DNA of 64,000 nucleotides, from assembly GCA_017633255.1 (NCBI GenBank), contig JAGBPS010000008.1:1-64000 (forward strand). The letters are read 5' to 3'. A program made the position numbers and the translations under genes. Below, piece after piece: positions 47,459 through 57,150 of this stretch (positions are counted from its first letter, which is position 1; every line of letters begins with the position of its first letter). Below the pieces are notes generated by a model that was not told the DNA's origin, did not search any database, and worked only from the letters and a program-made list of their open reading frames with translations. Origin of the DNA: Bacteroidales bacterium. GTDB taxonomy: Bacteria > Bacteroidota > Bacteroidia > Bacteroidales > WCHB1-69.

Positions 47459-49951
47459 ATGAGTAAAGATTTAATCATTGTGGAGTCTCCGGCGAAAGCC
47501 AAAACTATCCAAAAGTTTATAGGTAAGGATTTTACGGTTGTGTCCAGTAAAGGACATGTCCGAGACCTTCCTCAGAAGGATTTGGGTATTGACATTCCCA
47601 AGGGTTTTCAGCCCAAATATGAAATTTTGGATGAAAAAAAGAAATTGATACAAGATATCAAGAAATTGGCGAACGAGGCAGACACTGTCTGGCTTGCTAC
47701 CGATGATGACCGCGAGGGCGAGGCAATTTCGTGGCATTTGATGGAAGTGGCTGATATCGCCCCAGCCAAGACCAAGCGTATCGTTTTTCATGAGATTACC
47801 AAATCGGCGATTGAGGCTGCTTTGGCCAATCCTCGCCAGCTGGATGTGGATTTGGTGAATGCCCAACAAGCCCGCCGTATTCTCGACCGTCTAGTGGGCT
47901 TCGAGCTGTCACCGGTGCTCTGGCGCAAGGTGAAACCCCAGCTTTCCGCAGGCCGTGTACAGTCGGTCGCTGTTAAGCTGATTGTGGAGAGAGAGCATGA
48001 AATCAAAGAGTTCAAAGTAACTTCTTCCTACAGAATTACAGGAAATTTCAGCTCTGAGAAGGATGGCAAGAGTGAGTTTGAAGCTGAACTGGACACCCGT
48101 TTCGCCGACAAGGAAAAAACCCTGGCATTTTTGGAAGACTGCAAATCTGCTAGCTATTCCATCACTGCTGTGGAAAAGAATCCGGGCAAAAAGGTGCCGG
48201 CAGCTCCGTTCACGACCTCTACTTTGCAGCAGGAGGCTTCTCGCAAATTGGGCTTCTCGGTGAGCAAAACCATGGTTATCGCTCAGCAGTTGTACGAACA
48301 AGGTTATATCACCTACATGAGAACCGACTCGGTCAATTTGTCTGAATTTGCCATCCAGGGAGCTAAGGAAGAAATTATCAAGCAGTATGGCGAGGAGTAT
48401 TCTCACCCCCGTCGCTATGCCACTAAAATCAAAGGTGCTCAGGAGGCGCACGAGGCTATCCGTCCTACATCCATGAGCAACCACACCATCCCTGGTGATA
48501 CCTTTGCCAAGCGTTTGTATGAATTGATTTGGAAGCGTACTATTGCTTCCCAGATGAGCGATGCCAAGACCGAGAAGACAGTCATCACCATCCCGATTTC
48601 CAATCGTCCCGAAAAATTCGTTGTGACGGGTGAGGTGATTCTGTTCCACGGTTTCCTGAAAGTATATATTGAATCAAAGGATGAGGAAGATGAGGAAGTA
48701 AAGGGCTGGTTGCCGAATCTGTCTGTGGGTGAAGTAGTTAAGGCTTCTGAAATTTTGGCCACACAAAAATTCACGCAGCCTCCTGTACGATATACTGAAG
48801 CCAGTTTGGTGAAAAAACTGGAGGAATTGGGAATTGGACGTCCTTCCACTTTCGCACCAACCATTTCCACGATTCAGAAACGAGAGTATGTGGTCAAGGA
48901 GACACGTCCCGGCTCCGAAAGAGAATATATTCAGTTGAAACTGAAGAATGGCAGCGTGCATGAGTCAGTGAAGAAGGAGAAATATGGTTTCGAGAAAGAC
49001 AAAATCTTCCCGACGGATATAGGTATTGTGGTAAATGACTATCTGCAGGATAATTTTCAGGAGATCATGGATTATGGTTTCACGGCTAATGTGGAGAAGG
49101 AATTCGATGAGATTGCCGAAGGTAAGATGAAGTGGCAGGATATGATGAACGAGTTCTATGGTGATTTCCATCATTCTATCGAGAATGCCATCACTTATTC
49201 CACCAAAGCCAGTGGTGAGCGTTTGCTGGGTGCCGATCCGAAAACCAATGCCAACGTGTATGCCAAATTGGGCAAGTATGGTCCGATGGTGCAGATTGGC
49301 GAGAATTATGAAGATGAAAAGCCACGTTATGCCCGTATGAAAAAGACCCAGTCGATTGAAAGCATTACCTTGGAAGAGGCGCTCGACCTGTTCAAATTGC
49401 CCAAGACATTGGGAGAATATGAGGGTGAACCGCTGGTAATCGGTATCGGTCGTTTCGGTCCATACGTGAAATATCACAACAACTTTGTGTCCATTCCGAA
49501 AACTGAAGAGCCTGCCGACATCACTTATGAGAGAGCGGTGGAATTGATAGAGATGAAGATTAAGGGTGATCAGGATCATGCACCCCGTATTTTGGGAGAG
49601 CACAATGGCAAAGAAGTGTCAGTAGCTTCCGGCAGATATGGCCCATATTTGAAATATGACGGCAAGAACATTACCTTGGACAAGGGTACGGTGGTGTCGG
49701 AAATGACACTGGAACAAGCTATCGCGATTATTGATGGTGCCGCTACGCGCAATGTGCTGGTGGCTTTCAAGGAAAGCGATAATGTGAAGGTGTTGAACGG
49801 CCGTTACGGAGCCTATATTACCGACGGTACCAACAATTTCAAGATTCCAAAAGGCCGTGTACCCGAGAATCTGACCTATGAGGATTGTATGGAAATCATC
49901 AACAACACGACACCTACTGCCAAGAAATCAGCTTATAGAAGGAGACAATAA
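47459..49951 (+). CDS. topA: DNA topoisomerase I
   Basis: TopA relaxes negative supercoils by single-strand passage. The 830-residue chain has the TOPRIM motif L-I-I-V-E9-S-P-A-K-A-K-T and D-D-D-R-E-G-E-A-I-S, and the active-site Tyr286 in Y-I-T-Y-M-R-T-D-S. The C-terminal third has four topoisomerase C-terminal repeats of the G-R-Y-G-P-Y-x-K type and no cysteine zinc fingers, as is normal in this phylum. Its stop codon is 1 base before the arginase-family gene. Confidence 0.96.
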   Translation: MSKDLIIVESPAKAKTIQKFIGKDFTVVSSKGHVRDLPQKDLGIDIPKGFQPKYEILDEKKKLIQDIKKLANEADTVWLATDDDREGEAISWHLMEVADIAPAKTKRIVFHEITKSAIEAALANPRQLDVDLVNAQQARRILDRLVGFELSPVLWRKVKPQLSAGRVQSVAVKLIVEREHEIKEFKVTSSYRITGNFSSEKDGKSEFEAELDTRFADKEKTLAFLEDCKSASYSITAVEKNPGKKVPAAPFTTSTLQQEASRKLGFSVSKTMVIAQQLYEQGYITYMRTDSVNLSEFAIQGAKEEIIKQYGEEYSHPRRYATKIKGAQEAHEAIRPTSMSNHTIPGDTFAKRLYELIWKRTIASQMSDAKTEKTVITIPISNRPEKFVVTGEVILFHGFLKVYIESKDEEDEEVKGWLPNLSVGEVVKASEILATQKFTQPPVRYTEASLVKKLEELGIGRPSTFAPTISTIQKREYVVKETRPGSEREYIQLKLKNGSVHESVKKEKYGFEKDKIFPTDIGIVVNDYLQDNFQEIMDYGFTANVEKEFDEIAEGKMKWQDMMNEFYGDFHHSIENAITYSTKASGERLLGADPKTNANVYAKLGKYGPMVQIGENYEDEKPRYARMKKTQSIESITLEEALDLFKLPKTLGEYEGEPLVIGIGRFGPYVKYHNNFVSIPKTEEPADITYERAVELIEMKIKGDQDHAPRILGEHNGKEVSVASGRYGPYLKYDGKNITLDKGTVVSEMTLEQAIAIIDGAATRNVLVAFKESDNVKVLNGRYGAYITDGTNNFKIPKGRVPENLTYEDCMEIINNTTPTAKKSAYRRRQ

Positions 49952-49952
49952 T

Positions 49953-51128
49953 ATGGATATCTCGCCCTATTTTGATCCGGTAGATTTCAACACGATTGGC
50001 TTTGACAAAGAAAGCTATGACGCCTCGTTGCTGATCAGCAATGTGTGCTTCTTTCATCCTGAAGGTGAGCTGGATTTGACAGGGGTGGAATTTGCCATTA
50101 TCGGGGTGCCGGAATCACGCAATGCCTTCAACAACAGTTCCTGCTCTCTGGCACCAGATGAAATACGAAGCCAGTTCTACCAGCTTTATCGATGGGAGAA
50201 AGAGGTGAAGATTATCGACCTCGGGAATCTGATTGTCGGGAGGATGGTGGAAGATACCTATCAGGTGTTGTCGGATATTCTGGCATTCTTGATAGAGAGT
50301 AAGATTATTCCTATCATTTTGGGCGGCAGCAACGACTTGGCTTACGCCAACTATAGGGCTTACGAGAAGTTGGAACATGTGGTGAACATTGTGTCGGTGG
50401 ACTCCCGTTTCGATCTGACCCAGGAGGATGCGGATATCCGCTCGGACCGCTACCTGAATCGCATTGTGCTGCAACAACCCAATTATCTGCTGAATTACGC
50501 CAATATCGGTTACCAGACCTACATGAACAGTCCGGAAAACATCAATCTGATGAATCAGCTGTTTTTTGAGACCTATCGTGTAGGCATCATGCGTAAGGAT
50601 ATGGAAGAGATAGAGCCGATTGTACGCAATGCCGAGATGATGAGCATTGATATTTCTGCGGTCCGCCGTCCCGACGCTCCAGGTAATCCCAATGCCTCAG
50701 CCAATGGCTTTTATGGCGAGGAGATTTGCCAGGTGGCCCGTTATGGCGGGGTAAGCGACAAGCTGACCTCTTTCGGCATTTATGAGTATGATCCCACCTT
50801 GGATACTTCTTTCCAGACTGCTCAGTTGATAGGACATATCCTGTGGTATTTTGTCGATGGCTATATTCATCGTCAAGGAGATACTTTCTTCAAGGACAAG
50901 AATATGTACACCCGCTATAGTGTGACGGTTTCCGAAGGAGTGAATGAATTGGAGTTTTATTGCAGTAAGAAAACCGGACGCTGGTGGGTGGTAGTGCCGG
51001 TGATCAATATCAAGAAAGATTTGGAACAGAAGTATTTTCTGCCCTGTTCGCGACGTGACTATGACATTGCTTGCCAGGATCGGATTTCCGAGCGCTGGTG
51101 GCGTGCTTATCATAAACTGAATCGTTAA
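49953..51128 (+). CDS. Arginase/formimidoylglutamase-family protein with altered metal motifs
   Basis: The 391-residue product has the ureohydrolase fold, but the usual manganese motifs are changed: G-G-D-H-S is G-G-S-N-D, D-A-H-x-D is D-S-R-F-D, and S-x-D-x-D-x-x-D-P is S-I-D-I-S-A-V-R-R-P-D. Both metal-binding histidines are thus missing, so a classic dinuclear manganese hydrolase activity is doubtful despite the usual label formimidoylglutamase. I chose the ATG at 49953, one base after the topA stop and after a GGAG; an upstream GTG/ATG region inside topA is not needed. No other hut genes are near. Confidence 0.85.
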   Translation: MDISPYFDPVDFNTIGFDKESYDASLLISNVCFFHPEGELDLTGVEFAIIGVPESRNAFNNSSCSLAPDEIRSQFYQLYRWEKEVKIIDLGNLIVGRMVEDTYQVLSDILAFLIESKIIPIILGGSNDLAYANYRAYEKLEHVVNIVSVDSRFDLTQEDADIRSDRYLNRIVLQQPNYLLNYANIGYQTYMNSPENINLMNQLFFETYRVGIMRKDMEEIEPIVRNAEMMSIDISAVRRPDAPGNPNASANGFYGEEICQVARYGGVSDKLTSFGIYEYDPTLDTSFQTAQLIGHILWYFVDGYIHRQGDTFFKDKNMYTRYSVTVSEGVNELEFYCSKKTGRWWVVVPVINIKKDLEQKYFLPCSRRDYDIACQDRISERWWRAYHKLNR

Positions 51129-51145
51129 ACTAAATTACCTATATC

Positions 51146-52177
51146 ATGAAAAGATTTTTACTTGTTTTCACATGCCTGATGGCATCAATCATGATGGTGA
51201 ATGCAACTGAAATCGGGGGCAGTCCCATATTGAGCTCTAATGTGAACCAGCTCTTCAAAAAGAAGAATGCTGATCCGAATCTGCCGAAAGATTCCACTAA
51301 CTGGCAGAAATACTGGAAACTGACGGGTGTGTTGGGTTTGAATCTTACCCAGACCTCTTTCACCAACTGGGCAGCCGGTGGTCAGAACAATGCCAATGGT
51401 GTTCTCTTTATCAATTTGAATCTGGCTTACCAGAAGGGCTTGCATTCCTGGGAGGCTCACCTGAATACTGAACTGGGTATGATGTACACCATGGGTGCCC
51501 GTGATGTGGTGGATGACGAGGGCAATGTGCTGAGAAAAACCTGCTGGAGGAAGTCAAGCGATAAAATAGACTTCAGCACCAAGTATGGTTTCGAGTTCCA
51601 GAAAACCTGGTTCGTTACCGCTATGGCATCGTTCAAGTCACAGTATGCCAGAGGTCTTGACTACAATAAATTCGACAAGGGTGAACTAGAAGAACCGATC
51701 TATGTTTCCGACTGGTTGTCTCCGTCTTATTCCGATTTTTCTGTCGGTATCGACTGGAAACCGAAATCCTTCGTTTCCTTGTATTTGTCACCAGTGGCAG
51801 GCCGTATCACCACTTGCACGGTACCCGACAATATGATGAGACATTCGTATGGTATTGACACTACTACGGGAAAACCATACAAAGCTGATTTCGGTTTGAC
51901 TTTCAAGGCTGAGGTCAACTATACTTACAAGAACCTGACTGTGATGTCAAGTTTGGTGTTATTTACTCCTTATACCAACAAAAAACAGCCCTTCGGCAAT
52001 TTCGATGTGGACTGGGACTTCGCCATTTCCTATCAGTTCCTGAAAGTGTTGAATGTAAGCTTGATGACTTCGTTGAAGTACTATGACCAAGTCGTAATCA
52101 CCGACAAAAAAGGCAATGTCGGACCGAGAGTGCAGTTCAAGGAAGTATTGGGCTTGGGTATTGGATATAGCTTCTAA
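51146..52177 (+). CDS. DUF3078 outer-membrane protein
   Basis: The 343-residue product has a signal peptide and a beta-barrel-like body with the family-typical start W-K-L-T-G-V-L-G-L-N-L-T-Q-T-S-F-T-N-W-A-A-G-G and the terminal strand L-G-L-G-I-G-Y-S-F. DUF3078 proteins are conserved in Bacteroidota with unknown role. It is the third gene of the topA operon (17 bases after the arginase-family gene) and its end overlaps a minus-strand gene by 4 bases. Confidence 0.85.
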   Translation: MKRFLLVFTCLMASIMMVNATEIGGSPILSSNVNQLFKKKNADPNLPKDSTNWQKYWKLTGVLGLNLTQTSFTNWAAGGQNNANGVLFINLNLAYQKGLHSWEAHLNTELGMMYTMGARDVVDDEGNVLRKTCWRKSSDKIDFSTKYGFEFQKTWFVTAMASFKSQYARGLDYNKFDKGELEEPIYVSDWLSPSYSDFSVGIDWKPKSFVSLYLSPVAGRITTCTVPDNMMRHSYGIDTTTGKPYKADFGLTFKAEVNYTYKNLTVMSSLVLFTPYTNKKQPFGNFDVDWDFAISYQFLKVLNVSLMTSLKYYDQVVITDKKGNVGPRVQFKEVLGLGIGYSF

Positions 52178-52602
52178 TATCTGCGACGATGAACATCCGA
52201 AGAGTCCCACGACTGGAATAACAAAATGTCGTGGATTTTTTGGATAATCAAGATAAAGAGTTTCAGGTCGTGTTCGGCGAACCATCTGATGGCCTCGTCG
52301 TCCTTACGACAAGCCAGTGCGAATTTCAGTAGAAAATCGCACTGGTATTTTTTTAGCCATTCGATAGCATTCTCTTCTCCATCGATGGCGTTGCTGAGCA
52401 CGCCGAATTCCGGGTAATTGCTTTTCTTGAGGAGCCAGTCCAAGGCCTCGGTGTCCGAGTTGATGGCATTGGCCAAAGCGGCCAACTCTGCAAAATTGTT
52501 GGCAATCAGAAAGTCCAAAAATTTCTTGTCTCCTTTCAGTCCTTCCAAGAAGGCCAAAAGAAGTTTGGTGTCGTAGTCGGTGAGGGAATGCAGTCGAGCC
52601 AC
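52174..52602 (-). CDS. Conserved hypothetical helical-repeat protein (GTG start)
   Basis: The 142-residue product is almost all helical, with recurring blocks such as A-L-A-N-A-I-N-S-D-T-E-A-L-D-W-L and V-L-S-N-A-I-D-G-E-E-N-A-I-E-W-L, about 30 residues apart, suggesting a small helical-repeat fold. There is no methionine inside the frame and the only sensible start is the GTG at 52602; in-frame stops lie further upstream. No family is recognised. It lies 104 bases behind glnS and may be cotranscribed. Confidence 0.6.
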   Translation of the reverse strand: MARLHSLTDYDTKLLLAFLEGLKGDKKFLDFLIANNFAELAALANAINSDTEALDWLLKKSNYPEFGVLSNAIDGEENAIEWLKKYQCDFLLKFALACRKDDEAIRWFAEHDLKLFILIIQKIHDILLFQSWDSSDVHRRRY

Positions 52603-52706
52603 CTTCTTAAACTTTCGAACAGATTATTATTTCAAACAGGTTGTTGATACAAGTTGAAAATGCTTTGGGCTTGTTGCCTTGTTGAACCTCAGATGCCCTC
52701 CATTAT

Positions 52707-54332
52707 TTATTGTTTAAGGCTGACAGTTTTGTTGAACACCAAATGTCCGTTGGTGGAGTCTTTGTCAACGCAGAAATAGCCGGTACGCTCAAACTGGTAG
52801 TAGTCGGCTTTGTTGTTCAGGTTGATGGTCTCCTCGACAAAGGCTTTGGTAACGTGCAACGAGTCGGGGTTGATGTGGTCGATGAAGGTTTGACCTTCTT
52901 CGCATTCATCGGGATCGGGCACATTGAACAAACGTTCGAACAGTCTTACTTCCGCTTCTTGCGCATGGTTGACGTTCACCCAGTGGATAGTGGCCTTCAC
53001 TTTGCGGTTGCTCAATGGCAGACCACTCTTGGTTTCTGGATCGTAGGTGACGTGGATGGCGGTGATATTGCCTTCGGCATCCTTATCGATATGGGTGCAT
53101 TTGATGATGTATGCATATTTGAGACGAACCTCACTACCAATCGTCAGACGGTAGAACTTCTTGTCGGCTACTTCTCTGAAATCGGCGCGCTCAATCCACA
53201 ATTCCTTGCCAAAAGGCAGCTTGCGGGTGCCAGCGTTGGGGTCTTCAGGATTGTTGACAGCATCTACCTCCTCGGTTTGGCCTTCAGGATAATTGTCGAT
53301 GATTAATTTGACAGGATCAAGCACGGCCATCGTACGAGTAGCCACTTTGTTGAGGTCCTCGCGGGCGCAGAATTCAAGCAGTGACACGTCAATGATGTTG
53401 TCACGCTTGGCCACACCGACAGTCTCGGCGAAGTTGCGGATGGACTGCGGAGTGTAGCCGCGGCGGCGCAGACCGCAGATAGTGGGCATTCGCGGGTCGT
53501 CCCAGCCCATCACATGCTTTTCCTGCACCAGCTGCATCAGTTTACGCTTGCTCATGATGGTGTAGCTGAGGTTCAGACGGGCGAACTCAATCTGCTGCGG
53601 ATGATGGATTTTCAGCGCTTCGCAGAACCAGTCATACAGTGGGCGGTGCACCTCAAATTCCAGCGTGCAGATGGAGTGGGTGATACCCTCGATGGAGTCG
53701 CTCTGTCCGTGGGCGTAGTCGTACATCGGGTAGATGCACCATTTGTCGCCAGTACGATGATGATGGGCATGCAGGATGCGGTACATAATGGGGTCGCGCA
53801 TGTGCATGTTGGGTGAGTTCATGTCGATTTTGGCACGTAGCACCTTGCTGCCGTCGGGGAACTCTCCGGCACGCATGCGGCGGAACAGGTCGAGGTTCTC
53901 CTCCACGCTGCGGTCGCGGTAGGGACTGGGGGTGCCGGGTTTAGTAGGCACGCCACGCATAGCGCTGATTTCCTCCTGGGTAGAGTCGTCAACGTAGGCC
54001 AGACCCTCCTGGATGAGTTGCTCTGCCCATTGGTATAATTGTTCGAAATAATCGGAGGCATAGTGTTCTTCAGCCCACTGGAAGCCCAACCAGTGAATGT
54101 CTTCGCGGATGGAATCCACATATTCCACATCTTCTTTCACAGGGTTGGTGTCATCGAAACGCAAGTTGGTAGTGCCGCCGTATTTCTGCGCCATCCCGAA
54201 GTCGATGCAGATAGCCTTGGCGTGGCCGATGTGCAAGTAACCGTTGGGTTCGGGAGGGAAACGGGTCTTAACCTTGGCGTCGTTCTTGTTGTTCCGAATG
54301 TCTTCCTCGATGATTTCTTCAATAAAATTCAT
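52707..54332 (-). CDS. glnS: Glutaminyl-tRNA synthetase
   Basis: GlnRS charges tRNA-Gln directly. The 541-residue class I synthetase has P-P-E-P-N-G-Y-L-H34-I-G-H37 and the M-S-K-R-K-L form of the KMSKS loop, followed by the GlnRS-type beta-barrel anticodon domain with E-L-W-I-E-R-A-D-F. The E-P-N-G after the proline pair distinguishes it from GluRS. It has its own promoter at 54390-54397. Confidence 0.95.
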   Translation of the reverse strand: MNFIEEIIEEDIRNNKNDAKVKTRFPPEPNGYLHIGHAKAICIDFGMAQKYGGTTNLRFDDTNPVKEDVEYVDSIREDIHWLGFQWAEEHYASDYFEQLYQWAEQLIQEGLAYVDDSTQEEISAMRGVPTKPGTPSPYRDRSVEENLDLFRRMRAGEFPDGSKVLRAKIDMNSPNMHMRDPIMYRILHAHHHRTGDKWCIYPMYDYAHGQSDSIEGITHSICTLEFEVHRPLYDWFCEALKIHHPQQIEFARLNLSYTIMSKRKLMQLVQEKHVMGWDDPRMPTICGLRRRGYTPQSIRNFAETVGVAKRDNIIDVSLLEFCAREDLNKVATRTMAVLDPVKLIIDNYPEGQTEEVDAVNNPEDPNAGTRKLPFGKELWIERADFREVADKKFYRLTIGSEVRLKYAYIIKCTHIDKDAEGNITAIHVTYDPETKSGLPLSNRKVKATIHWVNVNHAQEAEVRLFERLFNVPDPDECEEGQTFIDHINPDSLHVTKAFVEETINLNNKADYYQFERTGYFCVDKDSTNGHLVFNKTVSLKQ

Positions 54333-54389
54333 AGTGTCAAATATTTAGGGTATGAAGCGAGCCTTCGCCCGCAAAATAGTTTTAACTTG

Positions 54390-54397
54390 CAAAGATA
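54390..54397 (-). promoter_or_regulatory. -7 box for glnS
   Basis: Reads TATCTTTG on the minus strand, 57 bases before the glnS start. Confidence 0.7.
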
Positions 54398-54409
54398 CAA
54401 ATTTTTTCT

Positions 54410-54679
54410 CATACTTTTCCACAGATGGAAAAGTATGCAAAAGATCTTTGCCGACATGAATGCCACCCGCTCTGTCCGCCCTTTAACAGCGGCGGCAAAA
54501 GTAAACTGGACGCTTACGCGCTTTTGCACGCCGCTGTAGGAGGCCGGCCATTCACACCGCTTCCGCACCGCATGTCGGCGAGGCCTTCGCACGCAGCGTC
54601 AGGGCATTGTGCAGTTGCAGTCCGTCAAGACTGCAGGGCATGGTAGCCCAGGGTAAGGTGTGAGCGCCTCAATCCTGGG
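54410..54679. other. Cluster of four hairpins without a gene (candidate structured RNA or degenerate repeat)
   Basis: Four inverted repeats follow one another: CATACTTTTCCA/TGGAAAAGTATG (54410-54437, perfect 12-base arms, CAGA loop); CAGCGGCGGCAAAAG with its partner at 54487-54501/54521-54536 (15 pairs, one bulge); TGCAGTC/GACTGCA (54616-54635); CCCAGG/CCTGGG (54647-54652/54674-54679). The stretch is clearly richer in G and C than its surroundings. Short reading frames on both strands lack any recognisable protein. Confidence 0.5.
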
Positions 54680-54811
54680 GATGAAAATGTCACATGTGTT
54701 TGTTTGCGGTGCAGGTGTTGTGAGCCCTGAAACACAGAGAGTAACCATTGCAAAAGTGACACATTATCAATAAATGCATAACAAAATTGTGCGGTAGCTA
54801 TAATAAAATGG

Positions 54812-54828
54812 CTTTGTCAATGACAAAG
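54812..54828. promoter_or_regulatory. Palindrome over the -33 region (operator candidate)
   Basis: CTTTGTCA and TGACAAAG are exact inverses around a single A. The site lies 15 bases upstream of the -7 box at 54843-54850, covering the -33 position. Confidence 0.45.
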
Positions 54829-54842
54829 ATTCATTTTTTTTT

Positions 54843-54850
54843 TATCTTTG
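54843..54850 (+). promoter_or_regulatory. -7 box for the 54927/55155 small genes
   Basis: TATCTTTG, 77 bases before the first start codon. Confidence 0.65.
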
Positions 54851-54926
54851 CCTCATCAAAATTACAATACGGTCTTGAGGGGAGTGTCAGTAAAGAAATA
54901 TTATATTAATCATCGAAAAAAGAACT

Positions 54927-55127
54927 ATGAGCATATTTAATTCAAATGACTATGATCGCTGTTACCAGGATGGCTACCGGGATGCAATGGCGGGAAAAGA
55001 AAAATCGTATCTTTCCTCTGGCTTTTCTGGGAAATTTTTACTGCACGGCAATGATTCTTTGGAGACCTATAACGAAGGTTATGACGAAGGTTATCGTATC
55101 GGAATGCGTGATCGCTGCAGGAACTAA
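54927..55127 (+). CDS. Small protein, unknown (66 residues)
   Basis: The product is polar and rich in Tyr, Asp and Gly, with two related segments, Y-D-R-C-Y-Q-D-G-Y-R-D-A-M and Y-N-E-G-Y-D-E-G-Y-R-I-G-M, which look like an internal duplication of about 45 residues spacing. It has no signal or membrane helix. A promoter with a palindrome over its -33 region lies upstream, and a zinc-ribbon gene follows after 27 bases. No family is recognised. Confidence 0.65.
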   Translation: MSIFNSNDYDRCYQDGYRDAMAGKEKSYLSSGFSGKFLLHGNDSLETYNEGYDEGYRIGMRDRCRN

Positions 55128-55154
55128 ATAATAATGAAAATAAAAAGTACTATT

Positions 55155-55295
55155 ATGGCACAAGGTAGAAAATGTCCAAAGTGCGGCTATTATATGCTTG
55201 CACAAAATGAACAAGAACAGCCAATGGGTAGTTGGGTTGTATATGTTTGTCGCGCCTGCGGTCATACCGAAAAGGTGTTTGAGTCAAAACGGTAA
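55155..55295 (+). CDS. Small zinc-ribbon protein (46 residues)
   Basis: The frame begins MAQGRKCPKC and has two Cys pairs, C7-P-K-C10-G-Y and C32-R-A-C35-G-H, 21 residues apart, the pattern of a zinc ribbon. Such short ribbons often bind nucleic acid or act as subunits of larger assemblies. It follows the 66-residue gene by 27 bases and is probably translated from the same mRNA. The length is below usual gene-finding limits, but the Cys pattern and clean stop support it. Confidence 0.75.
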   Translation: MAQGRKCPKCGYYMLAQNEQEQPMGSWVVYVCRACGHTEKVFESKR

Positions 55296-55422
55296 AGGAA
55301 AGCGGCTGAATTGTAATTTTAATGTTCGATTGCCACTGGTGATTATGTGGTATTCGTCTGAATGTCTTGAAACGTTATGCGTTTTGGAGATGTGAGTTAA
55401 TCCATTTTAAAACCGACAGATT

Positions 55423-57150
55423 ATGAGAAAAATCAAATTCTTATTGACATTTGCAATTTTTTTTCTGCTGAATTCTTTGATGATAACTCAGGTATATGCG
55501 GGAAAACCGAAACTTTACATGAATAATTATTCAGTACAAGTTGTCACGAAGGACAATACTAAACTAGTACAAATAACCGCTTATTTTTCACTTAAAGGAA
55601 TGAAAGAGAGTTCTTTCAAAGCGGTCGTTTGTTGTGATGTGAGAAGAGACAAGTCAGAAATAGTTCGTAAAATAAAAGCAGACAGGACCACTGATCACGT
55701 AGATTATTACGAACAAAGTAAAAGAGATTATTATAATTTTTCTAGTAAAACATATCGTGTCAAATCAAAAAATGCGGATTATAAGCTTGAGTTATTAGTG
55801 CCTATTAATCAAATGAATCTATTTCCAGGCATGAATGTATGTGGTGTTAATTTCCATTTAGAAAGTTCATCAGGTATAAAAATATATTCTATTGTTAATA
55901 AGAAACACAAAAGCCCTTATCAGAGTGTTACATTATGGGGACCAAAGATTAAGATTAATGCTGTAGATTTAAAACAAAACGTAACCAGAAATGGTAAAGT
56001 TGGACTTGAGGTAACGATAAATTATGACGCCATCGGTCTTTTGGGCGAGAATGTTGTGGAACAAATATATCTTTTCGATGATGACGGTTTTAATATCTCT
56101 GCCACGGATAAATCATATTCGTTAAACGGTCTCGTGGGGAGTGAAAAAGAAGAATATATGAATCGAGACAAGTTGACGAATACATCTATTTATTTTCTCC
56201 CCAATAGTGCTTTGAATCCTTCTCCTGACGAGCGTAAGTATCATATAGCAGCCATTGTCTATCGCCAAAAGAATATGGATATTAAAGACATCAAAGGAAG
56301 TTCATATTTCTACTATAAAAAGGGAAACAAACATACTACGAATTCACCAGAAGTTGTTCTAACTCACAAACCAAAGACTGATTATGAGGATGACGACTCT
56401 TCTTCATCTTTTTTTAAAGTTGCGGGAATAATTGTTGGATTGGCTGCAATTGCAGTCGATGCAATGAGCAATTCTGATAATTCTTCCAAATCCAGTGCTT
56501 CATCTTCCACATCTTCGTCATCAAAATCTGGATCTTTAAATGGTCATGTGTGGATTGATTTGGGATTGCCATCTGGTACGTGTTGGGCAACGTGTAATGT
56601 AGGGGCTACCTCTCCTTATCAGTATGGTAATTACTATGCCTGGGGCGAATGTTGGCCAAAATCAAAGGCAGATGATTATAGTGAAGATAATTATCGATAC
56701 TATAAAGAGAAGAATGGATATTTTGTAGTAACCAAATACAACAATAACGATAGACGTACAAAACTTAATGATGCTACCGAGGATGTAGCGTGTGCATTAT
56801 GGGGTGGGGATTGTTCATGGGTTATGCCAACACGTGCACAATTTCAAGAGTTAATTGATTATTGTGATTGGACATGGACCACGGTTAATAATATAAATGG
56901 ATATAAAATTAAAAGCAGGAAAAACGGGAAAGAAATTTTTTTAGCAGCGGGAGGAGAGAAATCTGCATATTCAAGTTTTGATGTCCTTGAGGGAAGATCG
57001 GGATATTATATGACCAGTGAACGTGACATTAATAGTAATGTGAAATTCATCTATGCATTGGTATTTGATTCAGGTCATCATAAAATATATAATGATGAAC
57101 GACGTTCCAACGGATACCTTGTGCGTCCAGTATGCAAACCGAATCATTAA
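55423..57150 (+). CDS. Exported protein with C-terminal FISUMP-like domain
   Basis: The 575-residue product has a signal peptide (ending Val-Tyr-Ala), an N-terminal beta-rich region to about residue 320, a hydrophobic segment near residues 330-350 that may be a membrane anchor, a serine-rich linker, and a C-terminal domain (about 380-575) starting G-H-V-W-I-D-L-G-L-P-S-G-T-C-W-A with W-V-M-P-T-R-A-Q-F-Q-E-L and ending V-R-P-V-C. This is the Fibrobacter-succinogenes-major-paralogue-like (FISUMP/DUF1566) fold. Its C-terminal block does not show the base pattern seen in the VR copies at 61712 and 62690. Confidence 0.75.
   Translation: MRKIKFLLTFAIFFLLNSLMITQVYAGKPKLYMNNYSVQVVTKDNTKLVQITAYFSLKGMKESSFKAVVCCDVRRDKSEIVRKIKADRTTDHVDYYEQSKRDYYNFSSKTYRVKSKNADYKLELLVPINQMNLFPGMNVCGVNFHLESSSGIKIYSIVNKKHKSPYQSVTLWGPKIKINAVDLKQNVTRNGKVGLEVTINYDAIGLLGENVVEQIYLFDDDGFNISATDKSYSLNGLVGSEKEEYMNRDKLTNTSIYFLPNSALNPSPDERKYHIAAIVYRQKNMDIKDIKGSSYFYYKKGNKHTTNSPEVVLTHKPKTDYEDDDSSSSFFKVAGIIVGLAAIAVDAMSNSDNSSKSSASSSTSSSSKSGSLNGHVWIDLGLPSGTCWATCNVGATSPYQYGNYYAWGECWPKSKADDYSEDNYRYYKEKNGYFVVTKYNNNDRRTKLNDATEDVACALWGGDCSWVMPTRAQFQELIDYCDWTWTTVNNINGYKIKSRKNGKEIFLAAGGEKSAYSSFDVLEGRSGYYMTSERDINSNVKFIYALVFDSGHHKIYNDERRSNGYLVRPVCKPNH

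Noticed and set aside
54425..54646. Short frames on both strands in the 54.4-54.7 kb hairpin island
   Set aside because: They lie across strong hairpins and have unusual composition without any motif.
55423..57150. A variable block in the first FISUMP-like protein
   Set aside because: Its C-terminal codons are not dominated by NNC and there is no second copy to compare.
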